64,000 nucleotides of DNA, taken from the NCBI GenBank assembly GCA_018806915.1, contig JAGKQI010000098.1, positions 3,534,001 to 3,598,000 of the forward strand. Reading direction: 5' to 3'. The first letter of the stretch is position 1. Every line of letters begins with the position of its first letter. The DNA is from Phytophthora colocasiae. Its lineage: Eukaryota > Oomycota > Peronosporomycetes > Peronosporales > Peronosporaceae. Shown here in pieces: positions 26,660-36,537 of the stretch. The position numbers were made by a program, and so were the translations under genes. A model generated the notes under the pieces. It did not search any database. It was not told the DNA's origin and was given only the letters and a program-made list of their open reading frames with translations.

Positions 26660-27541
26660 CTATTGCTGTGCTATCGAGTTGAACCACTCGTTCATGGCCG
26701 AGTGTTCCAGAACTTGGTCGACCGTCAGGCGCTTACGAGGGTCAATCTCCAACATACCGGCCATCAACTCCAATGCGCTCTTGGACAAGAAATTCGCCAC
26801 TCCCCACGATTCTAACACGGTGGCGACACCCGCCTGTTTGAGAGCACGAAAAGCCTTCACATCCATGGACGCTTGGGAAACTAGTGGAGATCCAGTGAGC
26901 ATGATGAAAAACGCAATACCCAAAGACCAAATGTCTGCCGCCTTCGGGTCGTACGGTTCCCCTGCTACGATCTCAGGCGCCATGTAGTAGTCCTTGCCCA
27001 CTTGTCGACCACCACCTCGTCCAGCTCGCGTAGCAAGGCCGAAGTCGCCCAGTTTACACCGTCCGCGGTGTAACATGATGTTCTCCAGTGAGATATCGCG
27101 GTGTGCGATACCGTGCTGGTGCAGGAACGCCAAACCGGCAGCTACCTGTGACAGGACACTCAAAGCGTTCAAGCAGGACATGATGCGCTGTCTGCGCTTG
27201 CTCAGGTAGTCGTACATGTCGCCGTCGGCGCAGTATTCCATGACGAGATACAGAGACTGTTTCTCGACGAAGGAGTCTGTATACTGCACGAGGTTGGGGT
27301 GACCTCCTGCTGCTCGGATGATGTCACCAACTTCCTTCTCGATGATGGGGTTGTCCGGTGTGTGACCTTCCACGGGGTACTCCTTCATGAAGTTTGCCAT
27401 GCGTTCGAGAGAGACTTGTTTGATGACGACGGGGGCGATGGCAGTGGAGCTACCTCGCATGTCCTCGCACGTGAAGACCCACCCGTAGAGAGTACCGCTG
27501 AGGCTCTGGATGACTCGGTATCTGTCATGAATCACTGGCAT
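26660..27541 (-). CDS. Ser/Thr protein kinase
   Basis: 293 aa from ATG 27541 (MPVIHDRYRVIQSL). The frame is open further upstream, but the kinase fold begins at once after this Met, and an Inr-like TCACTCTGCTTTCC lies at about 27588-27602. Kinase motifs are complete: ATP-binding lysine VVIKQVSLERM, catalytic loop AHRDISLENIML, DFGLATRAG, MAPEIVAG, and the final IDPRKRLTVDQVLEHSAMNE. The glycine loop is degenerate (SLSGTLYGWVFT). The protein is little more than the catalytic domain. It belongs to the broad CAMK/AMPK-like class; substrates are unknown. Confidence 0.85.
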   Translation of the reverse strand: MPVIHDRYRVIQSLSGTLYGWVFTCEDMRGSSTAIAPVVIKQVSLERMANFMKEYPVEGHTPDNPIIEKEVGDIIRAAGGHPNLVQYTDSFVEKQSLYLVMEYCADGDMYDYLSKRRQRIMSCLNALSVLSQVAAGLAFLHQHGIAHRDISLENIMLHRGRCKLGDFGLATRAGRGGGRQVGKDYYMAPEIVAGEPYDPKAADIWSLGIAFFIMLTGSPLVSQASMDVKAFRALKQAGVATVLESWGVANFLSKSALELMAGMLEIDPRKRLTVDQVLEHSAMNEWFNSIAQQ

Positions 27542-27604
27542 ATTAAAGAGAATCGCTAAAAGAAGAGGCACTTGGTCGGGAGGCGATGGAAAGCAGAGTG
27601 AGTG

Positions 27605-28384
27605 CAGATGACGACCGTCAAGTAGGCAAGCCGTGCAAGAAGATTGCAGTCCCGGTGAGCGGTCGTGCGCTAAAGACGTTGGGGTAGACCGTTTCTCCCT
27701 TGAAGCCTTGTGCGTGTTTCCTCCTATTTTGGCCCTGTATTCAAACCCATACTGATGCTTTGATTGGCCTTCTTGCAGTTGACTGCTGTGGATTCTTGTG
27801 TATACCGTTGTGTCTAAATGCAACTAGTGCTTCGCTTCTTATACGTTCTTGTAGGAGAATGACTGTCGGATTAGGAGATCCAAGCCAGTAACATCCAGCG
27901 GACTGTTGCACAAAGCCGCTTTTCACAACAGCAAAGCAAACGCTTCCGACTGCTACCAGGAACAAAAAGTTGTTCTTAATCGGTACTCGACTGCAACGAA
28001 CGCAACAAAAACGTCATTTGGCCATGCCATTGCTGTGGTGGCAACGAGGCATTTCATGTAACGAGTGTTGCATCCCCAGAGCCAATATATGTACGCATCT
28101 CCTGCAGAACGCTCACTCTAATGCGTCACGCCTGTCCTTGACATGAGACTTCACCATACAGGCAGAAAAACGTCCGAAACGGACCAGCGCTTAGAACCAC
28201 TAACTAACGAGAAGAAATCCAGCGCTAATGACGATGGGAAGGAGCAGCTTCCATTCCATTCCAGTCAGGTTGCAACGCTAATACACTTACACCAAAGAAA
28301 CGGCAAGTTGAAGTTGTGTGCATAAAACGATCTGCATTTGCACCTGGATCATTTCGCTGTTGAGCATCTATATTTTCATGGACA
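27605..28384. other. Intergenic region, no gene seen
   Basis: About 780 bp upstream of the kinase and downstream of the transporter. Only short ORFs without motifs. It should contain the kinase promoter on the right flank of 27541. Confidence 0.4.
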
Positions 28385-30239
28385 TCAATAGTGGTTGTGC
28401 TTACGTGTTCCGTGACCAGCACGAGCTGCACGCATTCGACCCATTTCGCTGTTGCCTTCCAGCTCGTCTACAGGCTCCGGTAGCTCCTTCAGTCTTGCTT
28501 TGACCATCCCAAGTAGCATACTACTGACGCCCACAAGCGTGAGGGCGAGGATGAAGGCGATGTAGCTCACGGCAACAGCTCCGTTTGCCTGTCCACTCTG
28601 CCCACTCATGAAGAAGCCCATGAGTACCGGAATAAAGACCTCACCCATGCCACAGCCGAAGACAATCAGGGATGATACACGTCTGATTAGCTGTTCGTTG
28701 ATGACTCGCGTGAGGCAGTGGATACTCAGCGTAAAGAGTGGGGCCAGTGCCGACGAAAACAGGAACAAACACACCGTGAAGGTGATAAGACCAGCCTGGG
28801 CACCGAATAGAAGACCGAACGAGCTAGCTCCACACACCACCGCGCAAACAACGATAGAGTAAAGGTTCCTGTCATGGAACAGGAACCTCGGGAGGACCAC
28901 ATACGACACGGTCAATGATCCCCAAAACAGAACCATAGCAGCACACTGCCAAATAGCCTGGTTGCTTCCACTCCCAGCTTCGGCATTTCCAGAACCAGAC
29001 TCCTCTGCTGCTGCCAGTTTCGCACCGTCGGTCAGCACAGTACCGATGTAGTCGTACAAGAAGGCGGCGAGGCCGAGTTGGATACCGAAAAGCACCGTCG
29101 CGAAGATAGTCACAAGCAGGATGATAAAATTGTTCTTCGAGTCGTATGTGTCAGGGTTGCAATTCTTCGAGCCACTGATGTGCTGGGCGTGCAAGAAGAC
29201 TCCGCCCACAATGGGACTAGGTACCGTTGGCACACGACGTGTGGGATCCTCGAACGACAGCAGCGTCTGGTGTTCATCTCGCCCGTAGTAGCAGTGTGGA
29301 CTCGGTAGCATCGCGACCAGAACTGCTGGAAACACCGTCATAATCGCCAACCCAAAGAATGCATAGCCCAAATCGATATCCAGTATCGTGAGTACTAGAG
29401 CCGCAACGGCGCCAAGAACACATCCAAGGCCGTAGTTAATGTTCATAGACGTCACAATGCTACGTCTGCGTTGATCCTTTTCCCCAGCAATCCATAGCGA
29501 ACAGCGGTTGAGCCTGCCAAAAAACAATAATTGCAAGCTCGTCAGTATTTAAAAGTAATTTACCATACATTTCACCAACGTACGTGATGTTCAGCAGTGC
29601 TGTCCAAAAGCCCTTCGCGATGAAAAACAGCCCAACCCCGACATTTCCCGTAGCCGCAGCAACTGGCGTCAGACACGCGTACCACGCGCCACTGCAGAGC
29701 AGCAGCACAACGATCAACTGCTTCATAAAATCCTTCTCAGTAAAATACGTGAGCACGAAGTCGCTCATGAAGCTCATGACGAGCGCAGCGCCTCCGTGGG
29801 CTGCAAATATGGGGCCAAAACCATGAACTGGGGCTAAAAGACCGGATTGTTCCTGTGCCAAGACAGAGAAAAAGACGAGAGCAGGACCTAACATGCCCAT
29901 GAATGTTCCCTGTAAAACGTAGATAGCTCTGTACGCCATCAACTGCAGTGCATATTGGTTCTCTTCGTCGTACTCAGCAGCTGTAGTGGCCACTGGAAGA
30001 CTACTGCCACTGCTAGTGCTCGCTCTGTGGTGCTGCCGATGCTGGTGCTGCATCTGGAGACGACTCTGATTCACGGACGTGTAAGCGCCGTAAGTATCGC
30101 CTGGTAACAGCGGAGTCGCAGCGTTACTTGAGTCCACACTGCCTCTGTAGCGGTTGGAGACATCCGACAGTCGGTCGCTGTGACTGTAGCGCTCGCTGGG
30201 GGCCTGGTACGACGTCTGCGAGTGACTGTAGTGCTGCAT
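28385..30239 (-). CDS. MFS-like multi-pass membrane transporter (two exons)
   Basis: Exon 1 is 30239-29569 and exon 2 is 29513-28385, joined by a 55-bp intron (29514-29568, GTATGG...TTGGCAG); the product is 599 aa. The intron is inferred from the frame change and the phase 2 fit (GE-M-LNRCSLWIAG). The first 100 residues are hydrophilic (Ser/Tyr/His-rich). About 12 hydrophobic segments follow, e.g. AIYVLQGTFMGMLGPALVFF, VVLLLCSGAWYACLTPVAAA, LGCVLGAVAALVLTIL and IILLVTIFATVLFGIQLGLA. The loop between the fourth and fifth segments reads GEMLNRCSLW. The substrate cannot be told. A short basic tail ends KHNHY. Confidence 0.82.
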
Positions 30240-30364
30240 ATTGACGCTGGTATTTTATTCCTGAGAACAGTGATAAAAAAACTCAGATGAAACGTAGGTG
30301 AACTTAATTAAGTACGAATTTGATATATTACCGGTGAGTTAGGAGTCATGAACTTGTCGCTCGC

Positions 30365-31999
30365 TTAAATCTCGAGCTGGTTGCTGGTAAGTTCTGTGTT
30401 GGCTGCTGGTTGTTTGGTCTCCGACTCAATCGACTCGGGCACACTCACGCCCGAAAACCGCGAAGACGGAGACTCACCGAAGCTGCTACCGCCATCATGC
30501 AAAGACCGTCGTCGTTCCTCAAGCGTCCGCATCGCTTTGCGCTTCCACTTGTTTGCGCCGAGCTTCACTCGCAAAATCACGTTTAGCGATGTTACGCGCG
30601 TCACAGCACATGCCAGATCTTCCGGTCCGACCTTCACAGCCTCGTAGCTCGTTTCCACGTACTCCTGCTTCTCCTGGTCGGTAAGTCCTTCCAGAACCCA
30701 TGGGTGCTCCTTACACTTCTGCAGCGACCAGCGCTGCTCCGGGTCCTTCTCCAGTAGACCGTAGATCAGCTCAACTAGGCCCTGCGATGCACCGTTGCCG
30801 TTGTTGTCGATATCAATAGGGTTCTTCTCAATCATCTCGAACAGAGTTACAACATCCGGATCGTAGAACGGAATCGTACCGAATGCCAGAGCGTGAAGCG
30901 TAATGCCCAGCGCCCAGATGTCCGCCGCATATGCGCTGTATTCACCGCCCTTCAGTGTTTCCGGGCCCATGAACGCATACGTGCCAGCTGTTGTCGAGAC
31001 ATAGCCCTTCCTATGCGGCTTTGAGGCAGCCGGGTTGGCCTCACCAGCAGCTTTGTCCTTGGTCTCTTTGTCGTCCTCCTCGAAAAAGTGCGCGACGCCA
31101 AAGTCAGCAATCTTATAAGTGCCGTCCTGTCCCACCAAGATGTTCTCGGGCTTCAGGTCGCGATGACAAATGTTGTTCTCGTGCAGATACTCAAGTCCAA
31201 GTAGAAGTTGACGCACACACAAACGCAGCTCCTCTTCAGAGAAGCAGTTCGTCTCCTTCTTACTCTTGGCCTTCTTGTAGAGTTTCTCTTCTGGGAACCA
31301 CTGCATCACTTGACCCGACGGAGCGTACTCGAGCATGAGCACGAGGGTTTCCGAGTCGTCGTCGAACACCTCGAGCAGATTCAACAAATTCGGGTGGTGT
31401 AATTTCTTCATGATGGCGATTTCCACCTGAACCTTGTCCAACGCCGTGGACACCACCATGCGTCTGCCTACACGTTTTACCTCACGCATCTTCTTGAGCA
31501 GCGACGTCTTGAACACTTTAAGTGCCACCAGCTCATCTCCTCCACGCAAACGACCGAGTTGCACGACAGCCGTAGCTCCACGCCCCAGTTCACGAACCAC
31601 TTCGTACTTAGTGATAGCACTGCCCACACTGCTGCTACTACTGGAAGTGGAGCTGATGCCATCGTCGTCTGAGTCGCTGTCGTCGTCGTCGTCGCTCAAG
31701 TGGTCGTTGTTGTTGAACGAGTCAGCTGACGCCGTAGTCGTCACCGAGTCCATCGACTGCAGGATCGGAGGCGGCACCCTCGCTCCCGTTGCGACGGGGG
31801 CAGATGATGGCGCTGGTGGCGGCATGGACGCGGACGGCTCGAGGGAGCGACCGCTGGCCTTTGGCTGGCTGGACGGGGCTCTGGCTGACGAGTGCGAGGA
31901 AGAGCGAGACTCGCGATGGCCGAAGGACATGGTGCGGCTGCGGAAGAAGTCGAAGAGGCCCAGATCGCGCTGCACGCGGAAGGAGAAGGCGTCCGACAT
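30365..31999 (-). CDS. CaMKK-like Ser/Thr protein kinase
   Basis: 544 aa from ATG 31999 (MSDAFSFRVQRDLGLFDFF). A further upstream ATG at 32116 would add 39 residues of doubtful value. The Ser-rich N-terminus includes a D/S acid run. The kinase domain is at about residues 128-430: ELGRGATAVV, VALKVFKTSLL, CHRDLKPENILV, KIADFGVAHFF, YAFMGPETLKGGE (APE changed to GPE) and LEKDPEQRWSLQKCKEHPWV. The insert after the lysine and the phrase VEIAIMKKLHHPNLLNLLEVF are typical of Ca2+/calmodulin-dependent kinase kinases, which phosphorylate activation loops of AMPK/CaMK-type kinases. A Ser-rich C-tail follows. No clear calmodulin site is assigned. Confidence 0.85.
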   Translation of the reverse strand: MSDAFSFRVQRDLGLFDFFRSRTMSFGHRESRSSSHSSARAPSSQPKASGRSLEPSASMPPPAPSSAPVATGARVPPPILQSMDSVTTTASADSFNNNDHLSDDDDDSDSDDDGISSTSSSSSSVGSAITKYEVVRELGRGATAVVQLGRLRGGDELVALKVFKTSLLKKMREVKRVGRRMVVSTALDKVQVEIAIMKKLHHPNLLNLLEVFDDDSETLVLMLEYAPSGQVMQWFPEEKLYKKAKSKKETNCFSEEELRLCVRQLLLGLEYLHENNICHRDLKPENILVGQDGTYKIADFGVAHFFEEDDKETKDKAAGEANPAASKPHRKGYVSTTAGTYAFMGPETLKGGEYSAYAADIWALGITLHALAFGTIPFYDPDVVTLFEMIEKNPIDIDNNGNGASQGLVELIYGLLEKDPEQRWSLQKCKEHPWVLEGLTDQEKQEYVETSYEAVKVGPEDLACAVTRVTSLNVILRVKLGANKWKRKAMRTLEERRRSLHDGGSSFGESPSSRFSGVSVPESIESETKQPAANTELTSNQLEI

Positions 32000-32548
32000 G
32001 GCTAATAGAGGTAACGCGGCTTGCGGTCGATTGTGCGCGTTCGGGTATGAGACGAGCTTAGTGGTGGAAGAGTGTAGTGGTATACTCAATCCAAGTGAAA
32101 GCTGTACTGCACCCACGCATGCTGTATCGAAGGTGGAATATGATATATGGTAGATTTTGACAAAACAGGAGGATAGAGGATGAAGGAATGTACTCCGCTT
32201 TTAAAAATATGGTGTGCAACACATAAAATCAAGTATAAGATCAAGCTCTAATTCCAGGAGCTCTAGACAAGTTGTAGCCGCTAACTGGAGAACCTTTGTC
32301 AATGCCTTGAGTATCTCACGGGATATCTTTGCTTGCAAGGGAGCATCCACCGTGTCACGGACTATTCACAAAGCACCGATCAAAAGAATCTTATTCCGAG
32401 ATGGCTACTACACCTTTAGCACCGCAAATGATTTTTATATAAATTGTTCTCGTTGACGACTATCGCGTGGGCTCTATCGGCTTGCCGCTATGAGCGACGC
32501 TTCGCAAAACGATACACTGAACAGGTTGACTGATGCAGAAGTTGTAAC
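32000..32548. other. Intergenic region, no gene seen
   Basis: Holds the 5' side of the CaMKK-like gene and the 3' side of NAP1. AT-rich; no supported ORF. Confidence 0.4.
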
Positions 32549-33700
32549 TTACTGGTTCTTGCACTCAGGCGGCTTCTCGGTCGAGTTGGCGCCACCTTCC
32601 AGAGCAGGGAACTTCTTCTTGCCCCGACGAGGCTTGGGGGCCTCATCGCCAGATAGGGACTCCTCATCCGAGTCCTCGTAGTCGTCGTCCTCCTCCGGGT
32701 CGTAGTCCGAGTCATCGTCCTCGACAGCTTCGCCCGTGAACCACAGCAGCGCCTGGGGAATGATAGTCTCGTGGATAGTAAAGCCGATCTCGAAGTCGCC
32801 ACTCAGCTGACGCATAATCATCTCGCTCTGCAATTGCAAACACAATAACAGTTAGACAGCATCCATAACACGTCACGTGCAATCACTTACGTCTTCGTCA
32901 TCCTCCTCCGACGGCATCTCCACGGGAGTGAAGAACTGGAAGAAGCTCTCGCAGGGCTCCGTACGGCTGACGACACGAGTCTCTCCCTTGCCACCCTTCG
33001 CACGCTGCTTAACCTTCTTGGTGACCTCGCAGAGGTTCTGGCCCTCCTTCCACTCGATGACGGTGCCCGTCACGTTACGTAGCACGGCTTCACCCAGCTC
33101 CGATGCATCACCAATGTCGTACTCCTTGGTAAGCGTCTTGTTAGTGAAGAAGGGGTTTTCAGCAAAGTCGAACGTGAGCTTAAAGCCGTTGTCCTCTTCG
33201 TGGCTCACAGAGTGTACGTCCGTGAGGAACTCGAAAGCAGGAAGGTCACGCTCCTGAATGAGTTCAGCCAGCACCGAGTGGTTCATGAATGCACGCAGCC
33301 AGAAACCAGGGACGCCCTTGACATTCTCCTCCGCGTCCGTTTCGCCCTCCTGCGGCTCGGCAGCAGCAGCAGTGACAGCGTCCACCTCCTTAGCACCAGA
33401 GACGATCTCAGCGCGCTGGTGGTAGAATGGCTGGTAGAGCTTCTCGTACTTAAGCTCCAGAGCCTTGCGCTCCTTCTCGAACTCCTCTTCAACCTCAGCC
33501 TGAGCCTCCTGCAGCTTGCGCAATGCGTCCAGACGCAGTAGAACGTTCTTCGGCAAATTGGCCAGATCGTCCTCCTCCTCATTGGCCACCGACAGCTGCG
33601 CCACTTGGTCAGCCACATCGTCCACGGGCTGGAAGCCGCGTCCATCGTTGTGGTCCACCTCCACGACCGCGTCTTGCTCAGCTACAGGCTTGTCCGACAT
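32549..33700 (-). CDS. NAP1: Nucleosome assembly protein NAP1 (two exons)
   Basis: Exon 1 is 33700-32891 and exon 2 is 32827-32549, joined by a 63-bp intron (GTAAGT...TTGCAG, phase 0); 362 aa. NAP1 chaperones H2A-H2B and linker histones. The frame begins MSDKPVAEQ. A long dimerisation helix (LRKLQEAQAEVEEEFEKERK) is followed by the NAP fold: LYQPFYHQRAEIVSG, GVPGFWLRAFMNH, GFKLTFDFAENPFFTN, ESFFQFFTP and TIIPQALLWFTGEA. An acidic tail (DDDSDYDPEEDDDYEDSDEE) follows. It ends PECKNQ, a CaaX-like end found in NAP1 proteins of several kingdoms, which also supports TAA 32549 as the true stop despite a GTAAG there. It is transcribed away from the HDAC gene. Confidence 0.93.
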
Positions 33701-33888
33701 CTTTGCGTTCTTTCTGAGAGTTGCGATCTCTGTGGCTCCACTTTTAGCGTTTTGGTTGGCTACGGAAGCGTCACCGTCTGTTCTATGAGGAATGTGTGTG
33801 TGGTACACCAAATACGTGTAAGATACATAAGATGTCCCCCTCCCATCCAGTCTGAGAATCAAAAACCAAGCAAAAAAACTACAGCGAA
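33701..33888. promoter_or_regulatory. Bidirectional promoter between NAP1 and HDAC
   Basis: Only 188 bp separate the two start codons. On the - strand, GCTCATTTCGCTGTAGTTTT at about 33876-33895 fits an Inr with a T-rich FPR for NAP1 and overlaps the HDAC ATG. No clear Inr is seen for HDAC. Confidence 0.5.
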
Positions 33889-35408
33889 ATGAGCAGCGCA
33901 AACGGCAGCTCCGTAGCGCTCACCAGCGGCGGCACCGTCGCCTCCAAGCGCCGCGTCGCCTACTTCTACGACTGTGCGAGTCTTCTATAGTCTTGATGGG
34001 CTATTTACAAGAGAATCTTTATTAGTTTGGAGTCTTAAGTTTTTATTGTGCCTTCTTGTTATTGATACAGCGGAGATCGGCAATTACCACTACGGTCAGA
34101 ACCACCCCATGAAGGTTTGATGCTCTAGTGTCAATGACTCTCTAGAAATATTTCAATATCTCACTGTGCTTATTACTGTATCGGTATCTGCAGCCGCATC
34201 GCGTGAGGATGGCGCACAACCTCATCACCAACTACGGACTGACGAAACACATGGAAGTCTTCCGTCCTCGTCTTGTGGATTGGACGGAGCTCACACGCTT
34301 CCACTCGGACGACTACATCCACTTTCTGCGACTTGTGACGCCTGACAACATGCACGATTATCTGCGTCAGCTGCAACGCTTCAACGTGGGCGAGGATTGC
34401 CCCGTCTTCGACGGCCTCTTTGAGTTCTGCCAGCTCTACGCTTCCGCTTCCATTGGTGGTGCTGCTAAGCTCAATGCAGGATCAGCTGATATTGTTATCA
34501 ACTACTCTGGTGGGCTGCATCACGGTAAACGTTCAGAGGCGTCCGGCTTTTGCTACGTCAATGATTGTGTACTGGGTATCCTGGAACTGCTGAAGTCCCA
34601 CCAACGTGTGCTGTACATCGACATCGATATTCACCACGGAGACGGCGTGGAAGAAGCTTTCTACACGACCAACCGTGTCATGACCTGCTCGTTCCACAAG
34701 TACGGCGAATTCTTCCCTGGCACAGGTGATATCAAGGACGTCGGCCATGGAGACGGCAAGCACTACGCTGTCAATTTCCCTTGCCGCGATGGAATGGACG
34801 ACGAGAGCTTCACTGGCATCTTCCGCAGTGTCATTGCCAAGGTCATGGAGCACTTTGCACCGGGGGCTGTGCTGCTGCAGTGCGGTACGGACTCGCTTTC
34901 CGGAGACCGACTAGGCAGCTTCAATCTGTCAGCCAAGGGCCACGCCGATTGCGTGGCTTACGTCAAGAGTTTCAACATCCCTACGCTTGTTGTCGGTGGT
35001 GGCGGGTATACGCTGCGCAATGTGGCACGTGCCTGGTGCTACGAGGCGTCGCTACTGGTGGGCGTTGATATCCCGGACGCAATGCCCTACAACGACTACT
35101 TCGAGTACTACGGGCCAGAATATCGTCTACATTTGCCTGTGAGCAACATGGAAAACCTCAACACACCTGCCTACCTCGATGAGATCAAACGTCAAATCCA
35201 CGAGAACCTCCGTCAAATCGAAGCAGTTCCCAGTGTGCCCTTCACTGTTGCACCACCGTCGGCTCATGTTCAAGAGGAGAAAGAAGCAGCCGCGCGCGAT
35301 CGGGAGGCAGACGACCAGCACATGATGGATGTGTCAGGAGAGCGCCAAGTACAACAAGAACTCAAGCAGAGTGACGCTCCTCGTCATCCTATCGAGTTTT
35401 ACGACTAA
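33889..35408 (+). CDS. HDAC1: Class I histone deacetylase (Rpd3/HDAC1 type, three exons)
   Basis: Exons 33889-33973, 34071-34114 and 34194-35408 give 447 aa. The introns are GTGCGA...ATACAG (97 bp) and GTTTGA...CTGCAG (79 bp). The joints are proved by the family sequence [26 protein letters not shown]. Zinc and catalytic residues are present: [19 protein letters not shown] (catalytic His pair), [16 protein letters not shown] (Asp and His ligands), [12 protein letters not shown] (Asp ligand) and [14 protein letters not shown] (transition-state Tyr). The enzyme removes acetyl groups from histone lysines in the nucleus, usually in Sin3/NuRD-like complexes. The C-tail is acidic and ends [11 protein letters not shown]. 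Length is normal for the class. Confidence 0.96.
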
Positions 35409-36537
35409 GCATCTAACAAAGTGATGCAGAAGTGTACAATCAGTGGACATCGGCACGGTCTACAGACAGTTTGCGTTAGAGTCATGGAAAGATACAAAGT
35501 GCTCAGGTCTTGTTCATCCTCTTCTCTATTTGTGCTTTAGTAAGTCACTCCATTGTACATTGGGAAATACGGCACGGAATATCATCGTATCCAGTGACCC
35601 ACTTCAACTTCTTTACCAAACCACGTTGAGGGAAAACCAATAACGATACAGTGGAGAGCTGCCAAGGGCAGTGATTAATATCTCCTCCAAGTAAAACGAC
35701 AACGAAGAATGCCATGGATAGTACTTGAATTTTGTGAGTTCGAACGGAGCGCAGGCCGCTGGTTTGACTGTCAAAGAGCAACTACATCCACAAGAGAAGT
35801 ACGGCAACACACCAGCAAACCCTCAGCCGTACTCCAACTCTGTCAATCTTGATGTTGACGATCTTCAGGGCTCCATCCTTGCGAATAATAAATAGGGGGT
35901 CATAAATAAATACTTCAAAAGAAGTTAAATAGTGTTTCGTCGCGTCCAGTTTCAATTCCAAAGGTACAGGTCGCGCACAAAGTTTAAGTCAAACCGCTTC
36001 TTCTTTGCTTTAGCCAAAACGGGAATAGACGCTATTGATGGAAGGTCGCGTCCGAGGCAAACCGTCGCGGGAAGGTCTCAATTTCAACAACGATGAAACT
36101 TTCAATTCACTTCAGTAGCGATAGCCATGCTAGGATAGTTTGCACAACAAGTCACACTATCTCGGAAAAATCACTCAGGAAATTACTTCTGCCACTGCTT
36201 GCAACTTGCTTCTGTACTTTGGCAACTCGCTCATCAAACAAGAAGAGATACCCACGGAAAAGTCAAAGCCAAGGCATCAAGCAGATACGCACGTATTACA
36301 AAGGAATGCAGAGTTCTTCCAGCGTCCTTCGCGTCATCTCAGCAACTGAAAACAAATTCTTTTCATCTTCCACGTGTTTGTCTCCTCCGTATTGCAGCCA
36401 CTTATTTGTTCAGTTTGATCGGGGGTCAAAACCAAAGCAAAGTGTATACAAATCCAACGAACGACGCCACCATGATACCTCTCAACTGGTCGGACATCTC
36501 ACAATACATCAGTACTGCAAACTGCACTGCCTCCTTC
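35409..36537. other. 1.1-kb intergenic region, no gene seen
   Basis: Lies between the convergent HDAC and RS-protein genes. The + strand frame 36093-36626 is open for 177 codons, but it is low in charge pattern, overlaps the RS gene end and has no motifs. I see no RNA gene. Confidence 0.4.

Noticed and set aside
32549..32560. GTAAG at the NAP1 stop read as a splice donor
   Set aside because: The CKNQ end matches the usual CaaX-like NAP1 terminus, so TAA is taken as the true stop.
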